A stretch of 64,000 nucleotides of DNA, taken from contig NZ_FNQJ01000003.1 in the NCBI RefSeq assembly GCF_900107605.1, positions 62,001 through 126,000 of the forward strand, given 5' to 3'. This document shows positions 9,906 through 17,702 of the stretch, piece by piece. The translations under genes and the position numbers were made by a program. The notes under the pieces are model-generated. The model was given only the letters and a program-made list of their open reading frames with translations, did not search any database and was not told the DNA's origin. The number at the start of each line of letters is the position of its first letter. The stretch's first letter is position 1. This stretch comes from Acidovorax soli. GTDB taxonomy: Bacteria; Pseudomonadota; Gammaproteobacteria; Burkholderiales; Burkholderiaceae_C.

Positions 9906-10805
9906 TCACCCCCGTGGATGGTGGCGTTCGTGCAGCGCCTTCAGGCGCTCGCGCGCCACATGGGTGTAGATGGTGGTGGTGGAGATATCGACATGGCCGA
10001 GCAGCAGCTGCACCACCCGCAGGTCTGCGCCATGGTTGAGCAGATGGGTGGCAAAGGCATGGCGCAGCGTATGCGGCGACAGCGGCACCGTGATGCCCGC
10101 CACCGCGGCCCATTTCTTGACGATCATCCAGAAACTCACGCGCGTCATGCCGGCGCCGCGCTGGGTGACAAACAGGTCCTCGGTCTGCTGGCCGCCCAGG
10201 ATCACGCCACGCGATTCCTGCAGGTAGCGCTCGATCCATAGCCGGGCCTCCTCGCCAAACGGCACCAGACGTTCCTTGCTGCCCTTGCCCATCACCCGCA
10301 GCACGCCTTCATTCAGGCCGAGTTGAAAGGTCTTGAGCGTGACCAGCTCGGTCACACGCAGGCCGCTGGCGTACATCAGCTCCAGCATGGTGCGGTCGCG
10401 CAGGCCCAGCGGGGTGCCCACGTCGGGGGCGTTCAGCAGGGCCTCGACCTGCGCCTGCGACAGGGTTTTGGGCACGCGCAGCGGCTGGCGCGCCGCCTCC
10501 AGCCGCACCGTGGGATCGGCGCGGATGCGCCGCTCGCGCAGCGCCCAGTGGAAATAACGCCGCAGCACCGTCAGGCGCCGGTTGGCCGACGTGGCCCGCG
10601 TCTGGGCATGGCGCTCGGCAAAGTAGGCCTGCAAGTGGTGCTCGGCCGTGCCATCCAGCGCCAGCGCGGGCTGCTGCTGCGCCAGCCAGGTGGCGTACAG
10701 CGTGAGGTCACGCCGGTAGGCCGCCAGCGTATTGCGCGCCAGGCCATCCTCCAGCCACAGGGCATCCACAAAGGTATCGATGGCGGTCAGGCTGGCTGCG
10801 AGCAT
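9906..10805 (-). CDS. xerD: Tyrosine recombinase XerD
   Basis: Site-specific recombinase that with XerC resolves chromosome dimers at dif under FtsK control. It is 299 aa with an N-terminal core-binding domain (about 1-95) and the catalytic domain after it. The catalytic set is complete: Arg in ASGLRVTELV, Lys in GKGSKERLVP, HTLRHAFATHLL for His-x-x-Arg, GHVDISTT for the second His, and the nucleophile Tyr in TTIYTHV. Length and motifs match chromosomal XerD rather than a mobile-element integrase. Its promoter region abuts the terminator of the next gene upstream. Confidence 0.95.
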   Translation of the reverse strand: MLAASLTAIDTFVDALWLEDGLARNTLAAYRRDLTLYATWLAQQQPALALDGTAEHHLQAYFAERHAQTRATSANRRLTVLRRYFHWALRERRIRADPTVRLEAARQPLRVPKTLSQAQVEALLNAPDVGTPLGLRDRTMLELMYASGLRVTELVTLKTFQLGLNEGVLRVMGKGSKERLVPFGEEARLWIERYLQESRGVILGGQQTEDLFVTQRGAGMTRVSFWMIVKKWAAVAGITVPLSPHTLRHAFATHLLNHGADLRVVQLLLGHVDISTTTIYTHVARERLKALHERHHPRG

Positions 10806-10836
10806 GTAAGAATCTGTTCAAAAAACCATAGCACGT

Positions 10837-10864
10837 AAAAAAGCCGCCCGGTGGTGCGGGCGGC
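10837..10864 (-). terminator. Rho-independent terminator of Bug receptor 2
   Basis: On the minus strand an 8-bp perfect stem GCCGCCCG/CGGGCGGC with a 6-nt loop is followed by six T. It begins about 20 bases after the stop of the 10886-11848 gene and separates it from xerD. Confidence 0.88.
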
Positions 10865-10885
10865 TGCAGGGGGCAAGGTGGGGGA

Positions 10886-11848
10886 TTATTCCAGCGTGAG
10901 TTTCTGCTTGGCCACCACGTCCTTGTAGACCGCGTACTCGGCCTTGATCTGCGCGCTGAACTGCTCCGGCGTGTTGCCCACGATGAGCGAGCCCGTGTCT
11001 TCGATGCGTTTTTTCACGGCCGGATCTTCCAGCGCCTTGCGCACGGCGGCATTGACCTTGTCGACGATATCCTTGGGCAGCCCCTTGGGGCCCACGATGC
11101 CGTAGTAGGCCATGCGGTTCACCGGCTCCAGGCCCAGCTCCTTGAAGGTGGGCACATTGGGCAAGGCCGCCACGCGCTGGGGTGCGGCCACCACGATGGG
11201 CACCAGGCGGTTCTCCTTGATGAAAGGCAGCGCCGAAGGCAGGTTGTCAAAGATCATGGGCACCTGGCCGGCCACGGTGTCGTTCAGTGCGGGGCCTGCA
11301 CCGCGGTAGGGGATGTGGGTCACGAAGGTGCCCGAGAGGTTCTTGTACAGCTCCATCTGCAGGTGGCCGATGCCGCCCGTGCCCGACGAGGCATACGAGT
11401 ATTTGCCAGGCGACTTCTTGACCTCGGCCACGAACGACTTGTAGTCCTTGGCTGCGAAGCTGGGGTGCACCGCAATGATGTTGGGCGTGGCCGCGATGTT
11501 GATGATGGGCGTGAAATCGGTCAGCGGGTTGTACGGCGTCTTGGGGTTGATGGCCGGGTTGGCCGCCGTGGTGGACACCGTGGCCACGCCGAGCGTGTAG
11601 CCATCGGGTGCCGACTTGGCCGTCTCGTTGGCGCCCACGATGCCGCCGCCGCCCGACTTGTTTTCCACGATCACGCTCTGGCCCAGCGCACGGCCCAGCG
11701 GGTCGGCAATGACGCGGGCGATGATGTCGGTGGTGCCACCGGGTGCAAAGGGCACCTGCAGCTTGATGATCTTGGTGGGATAGCCCTGGGCCGCGGCGGT
11801 GCCAGCAGCGGCCGCGAGGGTGAGAGCGAGCCATTGACGACGATGCAT
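10886..11848 (-). CDS. Bug/TctC-family periplasmic solute receptor (2)
   Basis: Second orphan Bug receptor, 320 aa, with signal peptide [20 protein letters not shown]. Typical segments are [20 protein letters not shown] and [17 protein letters not shown], followed by [17 protein letters not shown] and [18 protein letters not shown]. It is clearly a distant homologue, not a recent copy, of the receptor at 8850-9836. The ligand is unknown. It has its own terminator, so it forms a single-gene unit; the 11849-11972 gap separates it from a divergent AEC transporter, which could be its functional partner only by position. Confidence 0.88.
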   Translation of the reverse strand: MHRRQWLALTLAAAAGTAAAQGYPTKIIKLQVPFAPGGTTDIIARVIADPLGRALGQSVIVENKSGGGGIVGANETAKSAPDGYTLGVATVSTTAANPAINPKTPYNPLTDFTPIINIAATPNIIAVHPSFAAKDYKSFVAEVKKSPGKYSYASSGTGGIGHLQMELYKNLSGTFVTHIPYRGAGPALNDTVAGQVPMIFDNLPSALPFIKENRLVPIVVAAPQRVAALPNVPTFKELGLEPVNRMAYYGIVGPKGLPKDIVDKVNAAVRKALEDPAVKKRIEDTGSLIVGNTPEQFSAQIKAEYAVYKDVVAKQKLTLE

Positions 11849-11959
11849 TCAGTTCTCCTTTGTGAGGGTGACAGACCGGCCAATGGTATGCGCAATACGT
11901 GTACGCCTCGCCCATGGATTCCCCATAGGGGCTAACCCGCAGCCAACAGCCCCATCAGG

Positions 11960-11965
11960 TATTCT
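11960..11965 (+). promoter_or_regulatory. Candidate -10 box for a leaderless AEC transporter transcript
   Basis: TATTCT ends 7 bases before the GTG start at 11973 with no ribosome binding site between, so transcription would begin at or next to the start codon. Confidence 0.35.
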
Positions 11966-11972
11966 CGGCGCC

Positions 11973-12878
11973 GTGAATTACGCCCAGCTCCTTCTCCCCG
12001 ACTTCACCCTCATCCTCTTTGGCTACCTGGTCTGCCGCTACACCGCCCTGAACCGTTCGGTCTGGCAGCCGGTGGAGAGCCTGGTGTACTACCTGCTGTT
12101 TCCCGTGCTGCTGTTCCAGTCCATCGTGAAAAGCCCGGTGGACGTTCGGGCCGCCTCCGGCCTGATCGGCGCGGGGGTGCTGTCGGGCCTGGCCGGCATT
12201 GCACTGGCCTACAGCCTGCCGCACTGGCCCTGGCTCGGCAAGCGGCTGGACGCCCGTGACCATGCGGCCAGCGCCCAGGTGGCGTTCCGCTTCAATTCCT
12301 TCATCGGCCTGGCGCTGGCCGAGCGGCTGGCCGGGGCGCAAGGCCTGCTGATGATTGCCGTGCTGATCGGTGTCTGCGTGCCCCTGTTCAACGTGGCGGC
12401 CGTGTGGCCCATGGCACGCCACGGCCAGCACGGCTTTGCACGCGAGCTGCTGCGCAACCCGCTCATCGTCGCCACCGCATCGGGACTGGTGGCCAACCTG
12501 CTGGGCTTTCGCATCCCCGTGTGGCTGGAACCCACCGTGAGCCGCATCAGCGCTGCCTCGCTGGCGTTGGGGCTGATGGCAGCAGGCGCGGGCATGCAGT
12601 TCGGCCTGCTCACGCGCAGCAAGATGCTGAGCACCGCCGTGCTGTCCATCCGCCTCCTGGCGCAGCCGCTCATTGCCTTCGGCATGGCGCGCCTGTTCGA
12701 GCTCAACCCGGTGCAGACCACCGTGCTGCTGGCTTTTTCCGCCCTGCCCACCGCGTCCACCTGCTACGTGCTGGCGGCGCGCATGGGCTACAACGGGCCC
12801 TATGTGGCAGGTCTGGTGACGCTTTCGACCCTGCTGGGCATGGTCAGCCTGCCCTTTGCGCTGGGTTTTTTGCGATGA
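11973..12878 (+). CDS. AEC-family transporter (auxin efflux carrier type)
   Basis: Inner-membrane carrier of 301 aa with about ten hydrophobic segments, for example LPDFTLILFGYLVCRY at the N-terminus, VYYLLFPVLLFQSI, and the C-terminal pair FSALPTASTCYVLAARMG and VTLSTLLGMVSLPFALGFL. These are characteristic of the malonate/auxin efflux carrier family; substrates in bacteria are mostly organic acids, and this one is unknown. GTG 11973 is preferred over upstream in-frame codons because the first membrane segment follows directly and a -10 box sits just before it. Confidence 0.85.
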   Translation: MNYAQLLLPDFTLILFGYLVCRYTALNRSVWQPVESLVYYLLFPVLLFQSIVKSPVDVRAASGLIGAGVLSGLAGIALAYSLPHWPWLGKRLDARDHAASAQVAFRFNSFIGLALAERLAGAQGLLMIAVLIGVCVPLFNVAAVWPMARHGQHGFARELLRNPLIVATASGLVANLLGFRIPVWLEPTVSRISAASLALGLMAAGAGMQFGLLTRSKMLSTAVLSIRLLAQPLIAFGMARLFELNPVQTTVLLAFSALPTASTCYVLAARMGYNGPYVAGLVTLSTLLGMVSLPFALGFLR

Positions 12879-12974
12879 ATGTCCAGGCGTGCACACCCGA
12901 CCCACGCCGCCCCAGCTCCCGCACGCCGGCACGCTGCCAACCACGGTGCTACTGGCCAGGGAATGAAATTCCCG

Positions 12975-13020
12975 TTTTGATAGCTGCCAGCACTTACCCG
13001 ACCAGCGCCAGCGGCACTTG
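12975..13020 (+). repeat. Dispersed AT-rich repeat, intergenic copy B
   Basis: TTTTGATAGCTGCCAGCACT followed by an AGCGCCAGCGGC half-dyad lies in the gap between the AEC transporter gene and the convergent queG and ends at the queG stop. It is one of the clearest matches to the shared motif order TTTTGATAGCTGC-AGCGCTT. Confidence 0.6.
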
Positions 13021-14100
13021 TCATTCAAGCCCCAGCGCCCAGGCCACATGCTCGCGCACCAGTGCGCTGGCGTCCTCGGCCCGCGACTGCAGCGCCGCAC
13101 GCAAGGCCTCGTCGCCCGTGGCGTGCAGCGCGTTGCCCAGCGCCACGGCCACGTTGCGCAGCCAGCGCTCATGGCCGATGCGGCGGATGGGGCCGCCCTC
13201 GGTCATGCGCAAAAATGTGGCCTCGTCCCAGGCAAACAGGTGCACCAGCTGCTGGCCCGCCAGCCCGTTGCGCTCGTCAAAATCCGGCAGGCGGCTGACC
13301 TGGGCGAACTTGTTCCAGGGGCAGATCAGCTGGCAGTCGTCACAACCATAGATGCGGTTGCCCATCAGCGGGCGCAGCTCCACAGGGATCGGCCCCGCGT
13401 GCTCGATGGTGAGGTACGAGATGCAGCGCCGCGCATCCAGCCGGTGCGGCGCAATGATGGCCTGCGTGGGGCACACATCGATACAGGCGCTGCAGCTGCC
13501 GCAGTGCGCGCTGACAGGCTCGCTCGGCGGCAGGGCCATGTCCACGTAGATCTCGCCCAGAAAAAACATCGAACCCGCCTCGCGGTTGAGCACCAGCGTG
13601 TGCTTGCCGCGCCAGCCCTGGCCGCTGCGCGAGGCCAGTTCGGCCTCCAGCACCGGCGCCGAATCGGTGAACACGCGGTGGCCGAAAGGGCCTATGGCCT
13701 CGGCAATGCGGTCGCTGAGCTTTTGCAGGCGCGCGCGCAGCACCTTGTGGTAGTCGCGCCCCCGGGCATACACCGACACAATGCCCTCCTCGGGCCGCGA
13801 AAGGCGCGCCAGCTCGATGGCCTGCCAGCCCTCGGGCGCCTGCACTGGCGTAACGCGCGGCAGGTAGTCCATGCGCGCGGTGATCACGCTCACGGTGCCC
13901 GGCACCAGTTCGGCCGGGCGGGCGCGCTTGAGGCCGTGCGCCGCCATGTAATGCATGTCGCCATGGAACCCTTGCGCCAGCCATTGCATCAACCCGGGCT
14001 CGGACGCGGACAAATCCACCCCCGCCACGCCAATTTGGGAAAATCCCAGTTCGCGGGCCCAATCCCGCAATTGAGGAACGAGTTGACTGTTGCACCACAT
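13021..14100 (-). CDS. queG: Epoxyqueuosine reductase
   Basis: Iron-sulfur and cobalamin enzyme that reduces epoxyqueuosine to queuosine in the wobble position of GUN-anticodon tRNAs, the last step of the pathway. It is 359 aa. Two 4Fe-4S motifs are present: CGSCSACIDVCPTQAI and CDDCQLICPW, with a HEAT-like C-terminal part carrying the repeat pattern HERWLRNVAVALGNAL. The ATG at 14100 gives a normal N-terminus (LVPQLRDWARELGFSQIGVAG). A TACAAT box (14110-14115, minus strand) lies 9 bases upstream, inside the 5' coding part of the divergent tsaE, whose start codon overlaps that of queG by 18 bases. Confidence 0.95.
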   Translation of the reverse strand: MWCNSQLVPQLRDWARELGFSQIGVAGVDLSASEPGLMQWLAQGFHGDMHYMAAHGLKRARPAELVPGTVSVITARMDYLPRVTPVQAPEGWQAIELARLSRPEEGIVSVYARGRDYHKVLRARLQKLSDRIAEAIGPFGHRVFTDSAPVLEAELASRSGQGWRGKHTLVLNREAGSMFFLGEIYVDMALPPSEPVSAHCGSCSACIDVCPTQAIIAPHRLDARRCISYLTIEHAGPIPVELRPLMGNRIYGCDDCQLICPWNKFAQVSRLPDFDERNGLAGQQLVHLFAWDEATFLRMTEGGPIRRIGHERWLRNVAVALGNALHATGDEALRAALQSRAEDASALVREHVAWALGLE

Positions 14101-14610
14101 ATCGGCCGGATTGTAGAAACTGCCACCGCCGAGGCTCCCGCCAACACCCCGCGTGTGCTGACCTGGCACAGCGAGGACGACACGGCAGCCTTTGCCCGCG
14201 CCCTGGCAGCACAGCCCCTGCTGGCCAATGCCTTCCTCACGCTGCATGGCGACCTGGGCGCCGGCAAGACCACCCTGGTGCGCCACCTGCTGCGCGCCCT
14301 GGGCGTGCAGGGGCGCATCAAGAGCCCCACCTACGCCGTGGTCGAGCCGCACGAAGCCCCGGGCCTGGCGATCTGGCACTTTGACTTCTACCGCTTTGAC
14401 GACCCGCGCGAATGGGAAGATGCGGGTTTCCGGGATATTTTTGCCAGCCCGGGCCTCAAGCTGGCAGAATGGCCAGAGAAGGCTGCAGCACTTACCCCGC
14501 CTTCGGACCTTGCTATACACATTGAAGCAATTGATGACACCGAAAGGAAAGTCACGCTGCATGCCCCCACCCCCCTGGGCCGCAGCCTGCTGCAAGGAAT
14601 GACCGCATGA
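14083..14610 (+). CDS. tsaE: tRNA threonylcarbamoyladenosine biosynthesis ATPase TsaE
   Basis: P-loop ATPase that works with TsaB, TsaC and TsaD to make t6A37 in ANN-decoding tRNAs. Recognised by LHGDLGAGKTTLVRHLL (Walker A), SPTYAVVEPHE, WHFDFYRFDDPREWEDAGF and LAEWPEKA. It is 175 aa from the TTG at 14083, which has a GAGG ribosome site 6 bases upstream; the alternative GTG at 14155 gives a length closer to E. coli TsaE but has no ribosome site. The TTG choice makes the gene start inside queG. The 3' end overlaps the amidase start by four bases (ATGA), as usual for tsaE-amiC pairs. Confidence 0.9.
   Translation: MTVAPHIGRIVETATAEAPANTPRVLTWHSEDDTAAFARALAAQPLLANAFLTLHGDLGAGKTTLVRHLLRALGVQGRIKSPTYAVVEPHEAPGLAIWHFDFYRFDDPREWEDAGFRDIFASPGLKLAEWPEKAAALTPPSDLAIHIEAIDDTERKVTLHAPTPLGRSLLQGMTA
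14110..14115 (-). promoter_or_regulatory. Candidate -10 box for queG
   Basis: TACAAT on the minus strand ends 9 bases before the queG ATG, predicting a leader of only 2-3 nt. It lies within the first codons of tsaE. Confidence 0.4.
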
Positions 14611-16082
14611 CCCCTGCCACCGGCCAGCCACGGCCTGCAAAGCCTTCCGCCCCATCGCGCCGCACCGTGCTGCAGGCCGGCAGCCTGGTGCTGCTGCTGG
14701 GCACGCAGCAGATAGCGCGGGGCGCCACGATCGTGGCGGTGCGCGTGTGGCCCGCGCCCGAGTATTCGCGCGTCACCATCGAATCCGATGGGCAACTGAC
14801 CACCAAGCAGTTGTTCGTCACCACCCCACCCCGCCTGGCAGTGGACATCGAAGGCATCGACCTCAGCCCCGAGTTGCGCGAACTGGTGGCCAAGGTCAAG
14901 GCCGACGACCCCAACATTGCCGGCATCCGCGTGGGCCAGAACACACCAGGGGTGGTGCGCCTGGTGATCGACCTCAAGCAAGCCGCCATGCCCCAGGTCT
15001 TCACGCTGACGCCCGTGGCCGCCTACGGCCACCGGCTGGTGCTGGACCTGTACCCTGCACAGCCCGTGGACCCGCTGGAAGCCCTGATTGCCGAGCGCCT
15101 GCGGGATGCACCTGCTGCCCCGGCTGTGGCCACAGCGCCCGCTGGCACCCGGGCCGGCGCGGCGCCACACGCCACCGCCGCAGCCTCGCCCTCTGCCGAG
15201 ACAGACCCCCTGGGTGAGCTGATGACCCAGCGCGCCACGCGTGCGCTGCCACCCGAAGCGTCCCCGGCCGTGGTCACCGCCACAGCCCCCGCCCCGGCAC
15301 AGCCCACCACACCGCCGGCACGCAGCACCGGCAGCTCCCGGGCCAGTACCCAGCAGACCGACCGCATCATCATCGTGGCGCTGGACCCCGGCCATGGCGG
15401 CGAAGACCCCGGCGCCATCGGCCCGGCCGGCACCCGCGAGAAAGACGTGGTGCTGCGCGTGGCCCACCTGCTGCGCGACCGCATCAACGCCACAACCGTG
15501 GGCGGCAACCCCATGCGCGCCTACCTCACGCGCGATGGCGACTACTTCGTGCCGCTGGGCACCCGTGTCGAGAAAGCGCGGCGCGTGCAGGCCGACCTGT
15601 TTGTCAGCATCCACGCCGACGCCTTCACCACGCCCGCAGCGCGCGGTGCCAGCGTGTTTGCACTGAGCCAGGGCGGCGCCTCCAGCACCGCTGCGCGCTG
15701 GCTGGCGAACAAGGAAAACCAGGCCGACCTGGTGGGTGGCCTGAACATGCAGTCGAAAGACCAGCATGTGCAGCGTGCCCTGCTCGATATGAGCACCACG
15801 GCGCAGATCAACGACAGCCTCAAGCTGGGCACCGTGCTGCTGGGCGAAATCGGCAACGTGGGCAAGCTGCACAAGCCGCGCGTGGAGCAGGCCGGCTTTG
15901 CCGTGCTCAAGGCGCCCGACATTCCGAGCGTGCTGGTCGAAACCGCCTTCATCAGCAACCCCGAGGAAGAAGCGCGCCTGCGCAGCAGCGCCTACCAGGT
16001 GCAGCTGGCGGACGCGCTGATGCGCGGCATCACGCGCTATTTCGCCAAGAACCCGCCGCTGGCGCGCAGCCGGTCGGTTTAG
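14607..16082 (+). CDS. amiC: N-acetylmuramoyl-L-alanine amidase, Tat-exported (AmiC type)
   Basis: Periplasmic zinc amidase that cleaves peptide stems from peptidoglycan to split daughter cells. It is 491 aa. The N-terminus holds a twin-arginine signal, SRRTVLQAGSLVLLLG, in line with AmiC export. An AMIN domain follows (about 45-145, VRVWPAPEYSRVTIESDG), then a Pro/Ala/Thr-rich linker (about 160-245), then the Amidase_3 domain with zinc ligands and catalytic residues in DPGHGGEDPGAIG, SIHADAF and VETAFISNPEEE. The start overlaps the tsaE stop. The linker is long and low in complexity. Confidence 0.93.
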   Translation: MTPATGQPRPAKPSAPSRRTVLQAGSLVLLLGTQQIARGATIVAVRVWPAPEYSRVTIESDGQLTTKQLFVTTPPRLAVDIEGIDLSPELRELVAKVKADDPNIAGIRVGQNTPGVVRLVIDLKQAAMPQVFTLTPVAAYGHRLVLDLYPAQPVDPLEALIAERLRDAPAAPAVATAPAGTRAGAAPHATAAASPSAETDPLGELMTQRATRALPPEASPAVVTATAPAPAQPTTPPARSTGSSRASTQQTDRIIIVALDPGHGGEDPGAIGPAGTREKDVVLRVAHLLRDRINATTVGGNPMRAYLTRDGDYFVPLGTRVEKARRVQADLFVSIHADAFTTPAARGASVFALSQGGASSTAARWLANKENQADLVGGLNMQSKDQHVQRALLDMSTTAQINDSLKLGTVLLGEIGNVGKLHKPRVEQAGFAVLKAPDIPSVLVETAFISNPEEEARLRSSAYQVQLADALMRGITRYFAKNPPLARSRSV

Positions 16083-16119
16083 AGTCGATCCATTCATCCT
16101 GCTGCACAGGAGACAACCC

Positions 16120-16452
16120 ATGGCACTTACCCACACCCCTTCTGGCCAGGTCGTCAGTATCCTGCCGCTCGGCGACCGCCTGGCACAGGCCACCTCCAGC
16201 GCCATCCTCAAGGCCGGCCAGCTGGAAGTCATGCGCGTGGTGCTGCTTGCCGGCAAGAGCATGCGCGAGCACCACACCCCCGGTGAAGCGACCGTGCAGT
16301 GCCTGGAAGGCACGGTGGAGTTCAAGGCCGGCGGCGACATGCACTTGCTGCGCGCGGGTGATCTGGTGCACCTGCAGCCACGGGCCCTGCACGCCCTGAC
16401 GGCCGTCGAGGACGCCTCGCTGCTGGTCACCCTCTGCCTGGCGCCGGGCTGA
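16120..16452 (+). CDS. Small cupin-domain protein
   Basis: Protein of 110 aa formed by one cupin barrel. Cupin motif 1 is recognisable in AGKSMREHHTPGEATVQCLEG and motif 2 in LRAGDLVHLQPRALHAL, with His/Glu residues able to bind a metal. The role is unknown; related small cupins are often annotated as stress or sugar-related. AGGAGA stands 8-13 bases before the ATG. It follows amiC by 37 bases and may be in the same transcript. Confidence 0.85.
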   Translation: MALTHTPSGQVVSILPLGDRLAQATSSAILKAGQLEVMRVVLLAGKSMREHHTPGEATVQCLEGTVEFKAGGDMHLLRAGDLVHLQPRALHALTAVEDASLLVTLCLAPG

Positions 16453-16650
16453 GCACCGGCACGCGCCCGGCGCAGGCCGGAGCCGGACCAGCCCACCAGC
16501 CCCCAGTGGCGCCCCTGTCCTACACCATCCGGTCGGGGCTTCCTACAGCGCAGCATCCAATGGCGCGCGATAGTGGGGTCGTGGCCCCGCGGTGGCCCTG
16601 ATGGCCTTGCCGCCACGGTCTTTCCACAGCACTTTCAAAGGATTCCCGCC

Positions 16651-16887
16651 ATGAAAATCCGTTTCGCTCTTGCCACCTCTGTCTGCGCTGTCACCCTGGC
16701 CCTGGGTGGATGCGCTTCCAAACCCACCAATGCCCAGATCGGTACCGGCGTAGGCGCCGTGGTCGGGGGCGTTGCCGGCAATGCCGTGCTGGGCGGCACA
16801 CTGGGCACCGTGGGCGGTGCCGCCGCTGGCGCACTCATTGGCAACGAACTCGGCAAGGACCGCGACCAGTCCAAGCCCCGTCGCTGA
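16651..16887 (+). CDS. Small glycine-zipper outer-membrane lipoprotein
   Basis: Lipoprotein of 78 aa. The signal peptide (KIRFALATSVCAVTLALGG) ends in the lipobox LGGC, so Cys would be residue 20 of the precursor region. The mature part is a Gly-zipper two-pass segment (IGTGVGAVVGGVAGNAVLG, GTVGGAAAGALIG) like OmpA-type glycine-zipper proteins such as SlyB/YMGG. It ends with a basic tail. It probably sits in the outer membrane; a structural or stress role is inferred from family. It is a single gene ended by a strong bidirectional terminator. Confidence 0.85.
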   Translation: MKIRFALATSVCAVTLALGGCASKPTNAQIGTGVGAVVGGVAGNAVLGGTLGTVGGAAAGALIGNELGKDRDQSKPRR

Positions 16888-16899
16888 TTCAGCGCCACA

Positions 16900-16948
16900 A
16901 AAAACAAGGGCCTGGCGCAGACATGTTCCGCGCCAGGCCCTTGTTTTT
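16900..16948. terminator. Strong bidirectional terminator
   Basis: A perfect 19-bp inverted repeat (arms 16900-16918 and 16930-16948, core CAAGGGCCTGGCGC) with an 11-nt loop is bounded by A-run and T-run on both sides. It serves the lipoprotein gene from the left and the convergent dedA gene from the right. Confidence 0.93.
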
Positions 16949-16958
16949 CTCGGCCCCC

Positions 16959-17606
16959 TCAGACCGCGTCGGCCTTGCGGCCCGCACGCCAGGCGCCGAA
17001 GATGGCCATCAAGCCGGGAATGAAGATCATGGCCCAGATGATCTTGTCCAGGTTGTCCTTCACCCAGGCAAAGTTGCCAAAGAAATAGCCAGCTGAGCAG
17101 ATCCCCAGCACCCAGAGCAGGGCGCCACCGACATTGAAGGCGGTGAACTTGGCCCGCCCCATCTGTGCCACGCCGGCCACGAACGGAGCAAACGTACGAA
17201 TGAACGGCATGAAGCGTGCAATCACGATGGTGATGCCGCCATAGCGTTCGTAAAAATCATGGGCCTGGTTGAACGCCCGCCGGTTGAACCAGCGCGAATC
17301 TTCCCACTGGAACACCCTGGGACCAAAGTAACGGCCAATCGAATAATTGCACTGGTCGCCCAGGATGGCCGCGGCGATCAGCACGGCGCTGGCGAGCGGA
17401 AAACTCATCATCCCCGCACCGCACAGCGCGCCCACGATGAACAGCAGCGAGTCGCCCGGCAGAAATGGCATGACCACCACGCCGGTTTCCACAAACACGA
17501 TCAGGAACAGCAGGGCATACACCCAGGCCCCATAGCTGGCGACAAAGGCTTCGAGGTATTTGTCGACATGCAGGATGAAGTCGATCAGAAAGGTCACTAA
17601 TTCCAT
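16959..17606 (-). CDS. DedA-family inner-membrane protein
   Basis: Polytopic membrane protein of 215 aa. DedA hallmarks are VETGVVVMPFLPGDSLLF and the re-entrant loop segment RFMPFIRTFAPFVAGVAQMG. Members are needed for membrane homeostasis, polymyxin or pH resistance, and were shown in some species to move undecaprenyl phosphate or phosphatidylethanolamine across the membrane; which lipid this one handles is not visible. Start 17606 (MELVTFLIDF) is the standard family N-terminus. It is divergent from mutL with about 97 bases between. Confidence 0.92.
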   Translation of the reverse strand: MELVTFLIDFILHVDKYLEAFVASYGAWVYALLFLIVFVETGVVVMPFLPGDSLLFIVGALCGAGMMSFPLASAVLIAAAILGDQCNYSIGRYFGPRVFQWEDSRWFNRRAFNQAHDFYERYGGITIVIARFMPFIRTFAPFVAGVAQMGRAKFTAFNVGGALLWVLGICSAGYFFGNFAWVKDNLDKIIWAMIFIPGLMAIFGAWRAGRKADAV

Positions 17607-17690
17607 GGAGGTTCCGGCAACACAAAGGCAGCGCGCATTATCCCCATCGGCCCATAGTGCCCCATCCGATGCCCCTGCGCGGCCCCGCCC

Positions 17691-17696
17691 TAAAAT
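17691..17696 (+). promoter_or_regulatory. Candidate -10 box for a leaderless mutL transcript
   Basis: TAAAAT stands 6 bases before the GTG start at 17703 in a GC-rich stretch without a ribosome site. The predicted first transcribed base is the G of the start codon. Confidence 0.45.
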
Positions 17697-17702
17697 CGCC
17701 CG

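Noticed and set aside
10886-11848. Bug receptor 2 as a recent duplicate of receptor 1 mediated by XerD
   Set aside because: The two proteins are clearly diverged, no repeats flank them, and XerD has the features of the housekeeping dimer-resolution enzyme.
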